Source of the DNA: Chryseobacterium suipulveris | GTDB taxonomy: Bacteria; Bacteroidota; Bacteroidia; Flavobacteriales; Weeksellaceae | Direction of reading: 5' to 3' | Assembly (NCBI RefSeq): GCF_022811685.1 | Contig: NZ_CP094532.1 | Coordinates: 2,443,501 to 2,507,500, forward strand | Length of the DNA: 64,000 nt | Shown here: positions 1 to 9,600 of the stretch, in pieces | Layout: each line of letters begins with the position of its first letter | Numbering within the stretch: the stretch's first letter is position 1 | Program-made: the position numbers and the translations under genes | Notes under the pieces: model-generated | Told to the model about the DNA's origin: nothing | Database searches by the model: none | The model's input: only the letters and a program-made list of their open reading frames with translations

Positions 1-1
1 T

Positions 2-1954
2 CAGAAGGCGGTTTATGCGGTCGTGGCATTGGATTGTGCGTCGCTTTTCTACCTCGATGCAGATATTCCTATAGTTTCAAACCTATTGAAAAATTTCTCG
101 AAGATGAGTTTCTTTTACCCACCCATCAACGCAAAGTTTGCGACCCTGATTCTCATTGGATTGGTCGCTGTCGGGACAAAGGCGAAGAAGAAAAAGGATT
201 TGAACATCGCCACGGAAATCGTAATCCCCATGATATTGGGCTTGTTGATGATTTTTTCTTCACTCGTTTGGCAAAACGAGGCAGGAAACTCCAAACTCCC
301 TAAAATTTTTCCTGCGCTGAATCTTTATCAGGTCATCTATGCCGTATTGTCTTTTTTGGGTGCAGTAATCCTTCAAATGGGAGCAGACGCCATCTCAAAA
401 CTCATGCAACAAAAAATGGGAAAAGACCGATGGAATGTAGAGGAAGAAAGTTTTGCCCAAAATCAGGAACTTGTAGAAACGGACACCTCGATCAATATCC
501 CATATCTCTTCAGATACAGTAAAAAAATCAACAAGGGATGGGTCAATATCAATCCATTTCGTGGGACGATGGTGATTGGAACGCCTGGAAGTGGAAAGTC
601 TTTCGGAATCATCAATCCCGCAATCAGGCAAATGATAGCGAAAGGCTTCTGCCTGTGTATTTACGATTTCAAGTTTCCCGATTTGGCGCAGATTGCCTAC
701 TACCATTATCTGTTGAAGAAAAGCAAAGATTCAGGGTATGAATACGATTTTCATGTCATCAATCTGAACGAGGTAGAAAAATCCAAAAGGGTAAATCCAT
801 TCAAAAAAGAATACATCCAAACCTTGGCGGAAGCACAGGAAATGGCGGAGTCAATGGTATCGTCGCTCCAAAAGGGAGGTTCAAGTTCGGGAGGCGGCTC
901 CGATGCCTTTTTCACCCAATCTGCCATCAACTTTCTTTCGTCGAGTATCTACTTTTTTGCCACCTACGAGGACGGAAAATATTCGGATTTACCACATATC
1001 CTGTCCTTTATGAACCGAAGTTACAAGGAGATTTTTGACACACTTTTTACCAACGAGGAAATATTCTCACTGCTTTCTCCCTTTAAGACGGCGTATGAAA
1101 ACAAGGCATTTGACCAGTTGGAGGGACAGGTCGGAACCTTGAAGATATTTCTCTCACGATTGGCGACCAAGGAAAGTTTCTGGGTGTTTTCGGGCGACGA
1201 AGTGGAACTAAAAATTACGAACAGGGAGAATCCTTCCATCCTGATTTTGGCATCCGATCCAGGAACGCAGGACATCAATTCCGCCCTTTATTCATCGGTT
1301 TTGAACAGGACTTTACGACTCATCAACTCCAAACACAATTTGCCGGGAGGAATTATTGCTGACGAGTTTCCCACCATCTACATACATAAAATCGACAACG
1401 TGGTGGCGACCGCAAGGAGCAACAAAGTGGCAGTCTTATTGGGACTTCAGGAAATCCCACAACTCCGACAGTTTTACAAAAAAGAAGTTGCCGACACCAT
1501 TTCCGCCATTGTTGGAAATATCCTTTCAGGTTCCGCAAGGGACAAAAATACTCTGGAATGGCTGGAGAAACTGTTCGGAAAAATCAAGCAAAAATCCTAT
1601 TCCCAATCCATCTCCCAACAAGGAACGACGACCAGCATCAACGAGAAAATGGACTTTATGATTCCTGCAGGAAAAATTGCGACGCTCAAAACTGGCGAAA
1701 TGGTCGGAATGATTGCTCAGGGCGAGGAAAACGACACCGAGGAATACAAAACTTCGGCGATGAACGGCAAAATCAATTTGGATATGAAGGCCATCAAACA
1801 GGAAGAACACAACTATGTGAAAATGCCTTCCTATTACTCATTTGTCGACAAAATGGGAAACAATCGTAAAAACGATGTCCTGATGACCAACTTCAGAAAA
1901 ATCAATAAGGAGGTTGAATTAATCGTAAATGAATTTACTAAAAATGAAAAATAG
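2..1954 (+). CDS. mobC: Type IV coupling ATPase (MobC/TraG/VirD4-like), 5' partial
   Basis: Membrane-bound ATPase that would couple the relaxosome to the conjugative secretion channel. The reading frame is open to the window edge, so the gene probably begins upstream; a GTG at 23 gives 643 residues. Counting from that GTG, three hydrophobic segments lie within the first 130 residues. They are followed by a Walker A (GTPGSGKS, lysine about 192) and a Walker B-like IIADEF (about 443-449) with a downstream ARSNKVAVLLGLQ segment typical of VirD4/TraG proteins. A Gly/Ser-rich loop (GGSSSGGGS) sits in the middle. It overlaps the next gene by 26 nt, which indicates an operon. Family assignment is firm; the symbol is by analogy. 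Confidence 0.85.
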   Translation, partial: QKAVYAVVALDCASLFYLDADIPIVSNLLKNFSKMSFFYPPINAKFATLILIGLVAVGTKAKKKKDLNIATEIVIPMILGLLMIFSSLVWQNEAGNSKLPKIFPALNLYQVIYAVLSFLGAVILQMGADAISKLMQQKMGKDRWNVEEESFAQNQELVETDTSINIPYLFRYSKKINKGWVNINPFRGTMVIGTPGSGKSFGIINPAIRQMIAKGFCLCIYDFKFPDLAQIAYYHYLLKKSKDSGYEYDFHVINLNEVEKSKRVNPFKKEYIQTLAEAQEMAESMVSSLQKGGSSSGGGSDAFFTQSAINFLSSSIYFFATYEDGKYSDLPHILSFMNRSYKEIFDTLFTNEEIFSLLSPFKTAYENKAFDQLEGQVGTLKIFLSRLATKESFWVFSGDEVELKITNRENPSILILASDPGTQDINSALYSSVLNRTLRLINSKHNLPGGIIADEFPTIYIHKIDNVVATARSNKVAVLLGLQEIPQLRQFYKKEVADTISAIVGNILSGSARDKNTLEWLEKLFGKIKQKSYSQSISQQGTTTSINEKMDFMIPAGKIATLKTGEMVGMIAQGEENDTEEYKTSAMNGKINLDMKAIKQEEHNYVKMPSYYSFVDKMGNNRKNDVLMTNFRKINKEVELIVNEFTKNEK

Positions 1955-2792
1955 AACGACAATAATAACATTAACAATTCTCCTTTTAACAGGCGGTTAT
2001 TCCATGGCTCAATTCAATACGCTGATGCCGACAAAACCACACAAAACGGAAGACTTTAAAATTATGGAAACCCCAAAAGAGGAGAATTCCAACCAAAAAA
2101 AGGAGAAAAAATCGTGGAAAGAAATCTTCAACATCACCCCAAAATCGGAACTGAAAAACGAAACCGAAAGTTCAATGAAGATGTTAACGAGTCAAATCGA
2201 CTCTCTAAAGACGATGCTTAAAAACTACCATAATGGAAACAATCAAAGTAACGTGGACTACAAAAAGATGAAAGATTCACTATTTGAACTGATGCAAAAT
2301 TTTCAACCCGAAAAAAAGCAGGAAAAGGATTTTGAAACCACCTTTGAAGGTTTACGGAAAAATATCTCAATGCCTTTGCGCAATAGAATTAGCGTGACTT
2401 CGCCTTACGGAACAAGGATGCATCCAATTTTCGGCACTGCAAAAATGCACAACGGAATTGACCTCAAAGCCAACTACGAAGATGTTCACGCCGTGCTTGA
2501 TGGAATCATTACCGAAGCAGGTTGGGATTCCAAAGGCGGTGGAAACTACATCAAAATCAAACATTTCAACCGATTTGAAACCTCCTATCTCCACCTCTCC
2601 GAAATCTACTACAAAGTCGGGGAAAAAGTGAGGGCGGGCTTCATCATCGGGAAAAGTGGAAACACCGGAAACTCTACCGGACCGCACCTGCATTTTGCGG
2701 TAAAGGAGTTTGGACAAAGCATCAATCCCTACCATTTCTTAAACGACCTAAACAAAGCAAACAATTTAATCGCAACCTATTATGCAAACTGA
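1929..2792 (+). CDS. M23-family peptidase (LytM-like) of the conjugative element
   Basis: Exported zinc endopeptidase expected to cut peptidoglycan cross-links, probably opening the wall for the conjugation machinery (inference). The N-terminus is a signal peptide (charged start, leucine/threonine core, SMAQ cleavage region). Residues about 30-130 are lysine/glutamate-rich and coiled-coil-like. The C-terminal half is an M23 domain with ligands H174 and D178 (HNGIDL) and the HLH motif at 253-255 (GPHLHF). The start at 1929 is favoured by AAGGAGG at 1907-1913; a second ATG at 1944 would also give a good signal peptide. It overlaps the coupling ATPase upstream and, by 11 nt, the next gene. Confidence 0.85.
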   Translation: MNLLKMKNRTTIITLTILLLTGGYSMAQFNTLMPTKPHKTEDFKIMETPKEENSNQKKEKKSWKEIFNITPKSELKNETESSMKMLTSQIDSLKTMLKNYHNGNNQSNVDYKKMKDSLFELMQNFQPEKKQEKDFETTFEGLRKNISMPLRNRISVTSPYGTRMHPIFGTAKMHNGIDLKANYEDVHAVLDGIITEAGWDSKGGGNYIKIKHFNRFETSYLHLSEIYYKVGEKVRAGFIIGKSGNTGNSTGPHLHFAVKEFGQSINPYHFLNDLNKANNLIATYYAN

Positions 2793-3492
2793 AAACCTAC
2801 CTACCGAAGAACTTAAAAAGTTCGGCATCATCAACGAAGACTTGTCATTTTCAAAAAAACTGAAAGCGGACGACATCCAAAAATTTCTGCAGGGCTACAC
2901 CATCGTCGCAGACAACGACAAGAACAGGGCAATCTTCCAACTCACGGAAAACAACACCCGACTGAAAGTCATCTTTCTGGAGCGGGATAAAAGCATCTCC
3001 GAAATCCTCAAGAACAGTAAGGACAGAATTGTGTATTCCACTATTCAAGACCTTTCAAATCAAAATGAACAGAAACTTTCGCTTGAGAAAAAGGCATTTA
3101 TCTACGACAAGGAAAACAACATCGTTGCCGAATTCGACCTCATAAAAAACGCCACCGAACTCACCGCAATTATTGCCGACAAAAAGGATGTCGTGGAAAT
3201 GAACCGCTACAAGAACGAACTTCAGAAACTGAAAAATTTTCTGATGGATAAAATGGACCAATATCCCGAAATCGCCAAGGAAATTTCCAACGACTTGAAC
3301 ATCGTTTCAAGAGAAATCAACACCGTGAACAGCATCTCACCCGATGAAAAACAGATTTTAAAAGGTGGCAATTCTGAAATTGACCTGAACGTCAATGACA
3401 GGGATACGTACGAAGACGCGAACCGAAACCGGGAAGAACACGAAGAAGAAATCGTACAGGAACAGGAGAAACGCCGTGGATTCCGCAGATAA
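2782..3492 (+). CDS. Uncharacterised conjugative-element protein
   Basis: A 236-residue hydrophilic protein with no signal peptide or membrane segment. I do not recognise a catalytic motif. The first 60 residues (LKKFGIINEDLSF then KADDIQKFLQGY) resemble the short alpha-helical modules common in DUF3945/DUF4099-type proteins of Bacteroidota conjugative elements, but that is only an impression. The C-terminus is strongly charged (glutamate/arginine-rich, ending KRRGFRR), which could bind nucleic acid or a partner protein. It starts inside the end of the peptidase gene (11-nt overlap) and ends 12 nt before the JAB-domain gene, so it is translated as part of the transfer operon. Confidence 0.7.
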   Translation: MQTENLPTEELKKFGIINEDLSFSKKLKADDIQKFLQGYTIVADNDKNRAIFQLTENNTRLKVIFLERDKSISEILKNSKDRIVYSTIQDLSNQNEQKLSLEKKAFIYDKENNIVAEFDLIKNATELTAIIADKKDVVEMNRYKNELQKLKNFLMDKMDQYPEIAKEISNDLNIVSREINTVNSISPDEKQILKGGNSEIDLNVNDRDTYEDANRNREEHEEEIVQEQEKRRGFRR

Positions 3493-3504
3493 ATTTTTGA
3501 AAAG

Positions 3505-5877
3505 ATGGAAACAGAAACGATTAATTACCAGAGCAAATATGGACCGAACACGAATTTCCAATTTCCGACGGACGAGGATACGCAATATCTCAAAACGTCG
3601 GCGGGCGAAGTATTACCCTACAAACTCTTCAGCGGGAGAAATGATGCTGACCCAAATTCCGCCCTCCTACGGGAAAAGGACAATCAAGGATACGCCAATG
3701 ATTTTGCGCTCGTAGAGAGACAGTTTTCGGAAAATAAAAGTCTTTCATTCATGGCGGGAACCAAAGTTTCCGATGTGAACGATGTGGCTTGGCTTTTCCG
3801 TGCACTCGAAGACGAGGCGGTGGAACACACCTTTGCACTCTACAAATTCAAGGACGACAGCTACCTCGTTCAGCATCTTTCAACAGGCGGTATTACTTCC
3901 ACAGTGGTGGATTTGCGTTTGTTGACGGGAAACGTCTTCAAAATGCAGCCCGAAAGCATCACGCTCGTCCACAACCATCCTAGCGGACAACTGATTTCGA
4001 GCAAACACGACCGAATGTTGTTGCAAAGGTTGCACGAAATCTTCGACCACACGGGAATCAAGGTGGAAGACGGCATCGTCATCAATCTTCGTTCGGGGAA
4101 ATATTTAGTATTCAACGGAGATTTGGGAAGCGACCAAGTGTTGGAACTTTCGGTGCAAAACCAACAGCAGCGAAAAGTCAGCACCTTTTCCTTTAACAAG
4201 CAGATTTTTGCCGCCAATTATCAGCCGTTTAAAATCAATAGTCCCGAAGATACCGCCGCCTATATTTCGAGTCAAAAGTTTGGGTTGTCGGACAAAACGG
4301 AAGCCATCATCCTGAACAATGCGAACGATATCGTGGGAAAATTCATTCTTCCGCAGCATCGACAGTTCGAGAAACTGACGGAACTGATGACCATCCACGC
4401 CGGAACGGGAGTTATCCTTTATGGGAACAATGTGAACGAGCAGATGTATAAGGAATACCGCGAAAAACTCGAACTGATGGGGTTCACAGCATTGGACGCG
4501 ATTTTATTGGAAAGCGGAAACTACCACTCCCTTTACGAAAAGACCAAAATCAATGTCTATAACCATCTCGTGGACAAATTCAGCAAGAACCAACTGAATG
4601 CGGAACCCATTGTCGGCGTATCGGAAAACAACCCAAATAATAGTTACTCTAAAAATTTTAGAAATATGGAAGAACCACCACAAATGGATTACGTCAAACT
4701 GTTTATTGACGATTCCGAAGGTAATACCAAGCACGAATTTGAAATCTCCTTGACGGAAGACGACAAAGTGAACTACAGCCAGATTGCCTCAAAAATCCAG
4801 CTGTATCGAAAGCCGGAAGACCATGTTTTGCTATTCGTTGGCGGAGAACTGCTTACCTACGAGGGAAATGAGGAAACAGAAAAAATCATCGATTCCCTTA
4901 AAAGTCTTTTTCTTCCCGATGAGAAAAAACGGAGCAATTTATTCAGCCAAAGTAATTTTCATTCGAGATTTAAAGAAGAAATGGATGCCACAAGGTCAGG
5001 ATTTTCGATAGACGACATCATTGGAGAGCCTTCTATAAAAGATTACGCCAAAATGAACGGAGATGACTTAACACAACACCTCAATAAAAACAAAGAATAT
5101 TTTAACAATCAAACCCCAAACATTATGGAAACACAAAAAGAATTCAACCAGGTAGATTATCTAAAAAATCAGCTTAAATACCTCGGTTTCGGCGAAGATG
5201 AAAAACTTCACAAAGAATTGGAAAAAGGCATCAAGTCCAAAAACCAGCAATTCGAAATCAAAACTTCATCGGACAAGGCACTGCCCGGAAACAAGGTCGA
5301 TTTTGCCTTGAAATTCAACAAGACGGAAAGCGGCGGCGTTTTCCTCAACTCCTACGACGCCAAATTAAAGAATGAGAAAGGCGAAGACATCACCCACAAT
5401 TTTTCGGTAAACAGAGAAAACACCTTTACCGCGAAAGAAGCAGTAAACCTTTTGGAGGGAAGAAGTGTGAAAATCGAGTTCCACAACCCAAAGAGCGACC
5501 AGTCGGAAACCGCCTTCGTGCAGTTCAACTTTGAGGAGCCAAAGACGGAGAAAGGAAACTATATGTTCCAGAATTTCTACAAAAACTACGGTGTCGATAC
5601 CGACAAAATCGTGGAAAAAGCCAACCTCGTTTTCGAAAAGCCGGAATACAGGGAAAACACCATCAAATCCCTTGAAAAAGGAAATGTGGTGAAAGTGAAA
5701 TTTGAAATGGACGACAAAATAATGGAAGGAAAAGCGGTGCTCAATCCGCAATACAAGAACCTGAACCTTTACGACAACGACATGAACCGCATCAACACCA
5801 ACAAACCCTTGCAGGGACTGGAAAATGAAGAAAAACAGGAAAAAGCCCATGTGAAGGAACAGAGCATCAAACGATAA
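3505..5877 (+). CDS. RadC/JAB-domain multi-module protein of the conjugative element
   Basis: A 790-residue cytoplasmic protein. Module 1 (about 1-370) contains a RadC-like JAB/JAMM metalloprotease-fold motif, H156-x-H158-x7-S166-x2-D169 (VHNHPSGQ region), with the full ligand spacing. RadC/JAB domains are frequent on mobile elements, where their biochemical role is unclear. Module 2 (about 390-510) begins at an internal MEEPPQMDYVKLF. Module 3 (about 540-790) begins at METQKEFNQVDYL and has two repeats of beta-rich sequence like those in DUF3945-type ICE proteins (NPQYKNLNLYDNDMNR). The asparagine-rich linkers before modules 2 and 3 look like translated spacers, suggesting fusion of three genes or internal starts. 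A strong terminator follows. Confidence 0.8.
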   Translation: METETINYQSKYGPNTNFQFPTDEDTQYLKTSAGEVLPYKLFSGRNDADPNSALLREKDNQGYANDFALVERQFSENKSLSFMAGTKVSDVNDVAWLFRALEDEAVEHTFALYKFKDDSYLVQHLSTGGITSTVVDLRLLTGNVFKMQPESITLVHNHPSGQLISSKHDRMLLQRLHEIFDHTGIKVEDGIVINLRSGKYLVFNGDLGSDQVLELSVQNQQQRKVSTFSFNKQIFAANYQPFKINSPEDTAAYISSQKFGLSDKTEAIILNNANDIVGKFILPQHRQFEKLTELMTIHAGTGVILYGNNVNEQMYKEYREKLELMGFTALDAILLESGNYHSLYEKTKINVYNHLVDKFSKNQLNAEPIVGVSENNPNNSYSKNFRNMEEPPQMDYVKLFIDDSEGNTKHEFEISLTEDDKVNYSQIASKIQLYRKPEDHVLLFVGGELLTYEGNEETEKIIDSLKSLFLPDEKKRSNLFSQSNFHSRFKEEMDATRSGFSIDDIIGEPSIKDYAKMNGDDLTQHLNKNKEYFNNQTPNIMETQKEFNQVDYLKNQLKYLGFGEDEKLHKELEKGIKSKNQQFEIKTSSDKALPGNKVDFALKFNKTESGGVFLNSYDAKLKNEKGEDITHNFSVNRENTFTAKEAVNLLEGRSVKIEFHNPKSDQSETAFVQFNFEEPKTEKGNYMFQNFYKNYGVDTDKIVEKANLVFEKPEYRENTIKSLEKGNVVKVKFEMDDKIMEGKAVLNPQYKNLNLYDNDMNRINTNKPLQGLENEEKQEKAHVKEQSIKR

Positions 5878-5904
5878 TAAATAATACCTGACTATTATCC
5901 GAAG

Positions 5905-5939
5905 GCGGTAAGTCAAATTTTGATTTGCCGCTTTTTTTT
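5905..5939 (+). terminator. Rho-independent terminator inside the transfer module
   Basis: A 13-bp stem (GCGGTAAGTCAAA with TTTGATTTGCCGC, two G-T wobbles) is followed by eight T residues. It lies between the JAB protein gene and the lipoprotein gene, so the downstream genes need read-through or their own promoter. Confidence 0.85.
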
Positions 5940-5952
5940 AAATGTAATCATT

Positions 5953-6633
5953 ATGAAAATCAAATCCATATTTTTAGTCCTAGTTTCCATACTTTTTTTA
6001 AGTTCATGCCACAAGGAAATCAAATCCGAAAAAGGCGGAATAGACCTTATTTCTAATGTCTATTTTGATGCCTCCAGAGGATTGGACAAGATGCAGAGTT
6101 TCCACATCTCGAAAATGAGTTATTCGGAAAACCAAATTATCGAACTGGTTCCAGACCACACCTTTCCCGAAATGAATCAAAATGCCTATCTCGTGAGAGA
6201 TTCTTTGTGCTATCCATTGGATGCTGAAAACGGCAACATCATTCTTTCCGATATTCTTGAAAAACAAAAACCGTCACCAGTTTGGAACAAGAAGGACGGC
6301 GCCATTTTCTCAAAAGAAATGATTCCCAACTATAAGAACAGGCGGAAACTCTCCGACACGGTGTTATTCAAGAAAAAATACAGACGCTTCGAAGTCAATT
6401 CTCCGTGGAACTATACCCGTTTCTACATCTATCCAACCGACACGATTCTGCCTTATTCCCTCTACAGACACGCCGAAAAGGACTACGGCGGAAGATTGGA
6501 GCGCATCGACTCCTACAACAAGAAGACCGACATCTTTGTAAGCCTGCAACTTCTTCCAAGAAAAAACTGGGACGACACGGCGAAAGACATTTTTGAGTTC
6601 AACCACTTCGTAAAAAACAGAAAAAGTGAGTGA
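5953..6633 (+). CDS. Putative lipoprotein of the conjugative element
   Basis: A 226-residue exported lipoprotein of unknown function. The ATG at 5953 is chosen because it gives a textbook lipoprotein signal peptide: MKIK, a hydrophobic core, then the lipobox LSSC with C19. An earlier in-frame start at 5920 would lie within the terminator stem. The mature part has no recognised motif; it is aromatic- and proline-rich with several Tyr-Arg pairs. It ends in the start of the giant methylase-helicase gene (8-nt overlap). Position between transfer genes suggests an envelope role such as mating-pair function or surface exclusion, but that is inference only. Confidence 0.7.
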   Translation: MKIKSIFLVLVSILFLSSCHKEIKSEKGGIDLISNVYFDASRGLDKMQSFHISKMSYSENQIIELVPDHTFPEMNQNAYLVRDSLCYPLDAENGNIILSDILEKQKPSPVWNKKDGAIFSKEMIPNYKNRRKLSDTVLFKKKYRRFEVNSPWNYTRFYIYPTDTILPYSLYRHAEKDYGGRLERIDSYNKKTDIFVSLQLLPRKNWDDTAKDIFEFNHFVKNRKSE

Positions 6634-9600
6634 GACATCCTATTTAAACCATCCTAGTTCAGAAATTTCCGTTATCGAGGGAACTAAAAACGAACTGATT
6701 GTCTTTCACAGCAATAACGACAAAGATTCCTTTTTGGAACTTTTAAAACTGAACAATCAGAACAATGGCAGAACCCTTGTAACGGTCAATTCAGGAGAAA
6801 ATATCGAAAAGTTTGTCGATAGGTTCAAAAACTACGACGGAAAGATATTTCTGTGTCTAACCGGTGATGATGACGGAAATAGGTCTACACAAAAAATCCT
6901 CAATGAATTTCAAAATAAAAATATCAAGGACATCCGCCTGCTGTATGGAATTTCTAAAAATGGGAACCAAAACCTGGAAGAATATTTAAAAAATAAACTC
7001 CAAGTTCAAGAGAAAAATACTACTTTAGTTGAACAAAAAACGATAAGAAATGAAGACGATGGAACTCAATCCGAAGGAATTTCCGACACTCAGCACTTGG
7101 GAGCCGAACTTTCTCAACGAAATTCTGGAGAATCTAACCAAAGAAGCAAACCCAAGCAAAACGGAAATCACTTTGGAGGACAAGCTGTGGACGGCAACCA
7201 TGCTGGAAATGGACTTGAAGACACAATCTGGAAGCATCTGGTCGGAAAACCAGAGCGAGGACCCGTTGACGGAACACAACCGCAAAATGCTGCAAAAAAT
7301 GAGGGAGCAGAACATTCCTTGGGCGGAATCGTATCCGGGAGAAATGTATCCAATAGAATAGCAGAAATAGTAAAAACATCTACTCAAAACAATGAGGTAT
7401 TAGGGGTTCTTATTTCAAAATATAAAGGTCAAAAACTGACCAATGAACAAGTTGCGGAAGTTGTTTCCGCCGCTTGTTTTGTTTCCAGCGATAAGCAAGT
7501 TAAACTCAAGGAAAGTCTTAACATTACCGAGGATTTAAAAGAGATCTGTCATCAATTCAAAAGTGGCGGAACAGCTAAAGAAGGCAGGGGAATTTTGGAT
7601 GAATACTACACCGATTCAAGGATTGTAGATGCCGTCAGAAATTTAATCAAAGACCAGTTTAAGAACAGGCAGGAAATTTCGGTATTGGAACCCAGCGTTG
7701 GAACGGGAAATTTTCTGTATGCAGTGAAAGAATTGGGAATCAAGTCCAATATCACTGCCTTTGAAATCAACGAAACCACCGCAAAGATTGCGAAAATCCT
7801 TCATCCCGAAGCCCACATCCATCTCCGCTCCTTTGAAACCGAGTTTATCGACGAGAAAGGCAACAAGAAGGAATTTGCCGAAAAATACGATTTGGTTATC
7901 GGTAATCCACCCTACGGCGACCATCGCGGATTATACAAAGGTTTGGGAGAAGAACCCAAAATCTCCAAATACGAGGACTATTTTGTCAAAAGGTCTTTAG
8001 ATTCTCTTAAACCCAATGGAGTTGTGGCAATGGTGCTTCCTTCGGGTTGGTTGAACCGACAAGCCCAACTAAAAAATGCAGATATTTTGGAAGGTTTTCG
8101 TCTGCCGAATGGTGCTTTTGCCGGAACTCAGGTAGGAACGGACATTATTATTCTGCAAAAAAATTCCCAGAAAATCTCTACAGATATTTCCAATTATTTT
8201 GAAAAACATCCCGACAGGATTTTAGGGGAAACCCGAGAGAAAACCAACCGTTTTGGGAGGTTGGAAAACTATGTCTATGGAAATTTAGAGGACGCCTTAT
8301 CTAGGATTGAGCAACTCAAAAATAAAAAGCAGACCGAAAGAATTGGAAACCTCTTTGAAGATTTGTTTTTGGAGGTTGATCAACCTAAAGGAGAATCAAA
8401 AAGCAAAACTTTAGAAAAAACCATTCCCGCTAAAACAGAAGAAATTGACCTTTCAGAAACGAAAGATAAAATTGAGCAAGTTCTTTCCAGACTTAATGAA
8501 GTAAAATTCAAATCTCCCGCGATTGAAAAGGAAATTGAAAAGTATTCCAAACTCCAATCCCAAATTTTTGATAATCCGAAAGATTTTTCGAAAGACCAAA
8601 TTAATGAAATTCATCGAAAAGCGGATAAAATCATCCAATCACACAGCGAGAAAAATGCGGAATACCGAATTCAGACCAAACCGGAAATCAAGAAAGGGAT
8701 ATTAAAATATCAATTTTTGAAAGCCGATGAAGTGGTGAATGCCTCGCTTCAGAACAGCACCGATATTACCAAAGAACAGATTGAGGCATTTCGGGACACT
8801 TCCTACGATGGAACATTAAACAATCACGGAAAGCATTACCAGTTTGCCAACTATATTGACGGAAATTGGGTTCACGATTTCTATTACGGCGAAGGAAATA
8901 TCTATAAAAAATTAGAGCAACTTAAAATAGACTTTAAAGATAAGTTTTCGGTTGGCGGAACCGAAAATCAGTATGAGAAGCAGAAATCTTTATTGGAAAG
9001 CGTCCTTCCAAAACCAAAAACTTTAGATGAAATCTCCATCAGTCCCAACCACGAATTTGTCCACCAGTTTGATTTTGGAACCGTTGAAAAAGAACGCTGG
9101 AATCAAAACACGAGACAGACGGAAACCGCAACCGTTCCCTATAACCTTGCTGAAAAATTCAAGGATTTTGTCGGAACACTTTCGAGTGAGGCATTTGCAG
9201 GTTCCTCATCTTGGGAGGTCAGAAGTTTTGTAGACAACGAAAACGTTACGGGAAGCGACAAGGAACGGAATGCCTTGGTTCGTGAAAGACGAAAAGCCGC
9301 AGCCAATGATTTGTTTCAAAAATTTTTGAGGGAAGAGTTGTCGGACGATTTAAGGGAGCGTTTCGTAAAAGATTTTAACCGAAACTACAACAACCTCTCT
9401 GTTCCCGACTATTCAAAATTTCCATTGTTTTCAAAAATCCATTTGAATTTTAAAGGAAGAGAACTGCGCTTAACCGAAGTGCAAAAAGCAGGAATCGGAC
9501 GACAGACAACCAAAGGTGTTGGATTACTCGCACACGAGGTTGGATTTGGAAAAACATTGTCGGGAATTCTCTCCATGCACGAAGCGATGGAGAGAGGTAA

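Noticed and set aside
5365..5916. 183-residue minus-strand frame
   Set aside because: Antisense to the JAB-domain gene; hydrophobic, Phe/Val-rich translation typical of a shadow frame.
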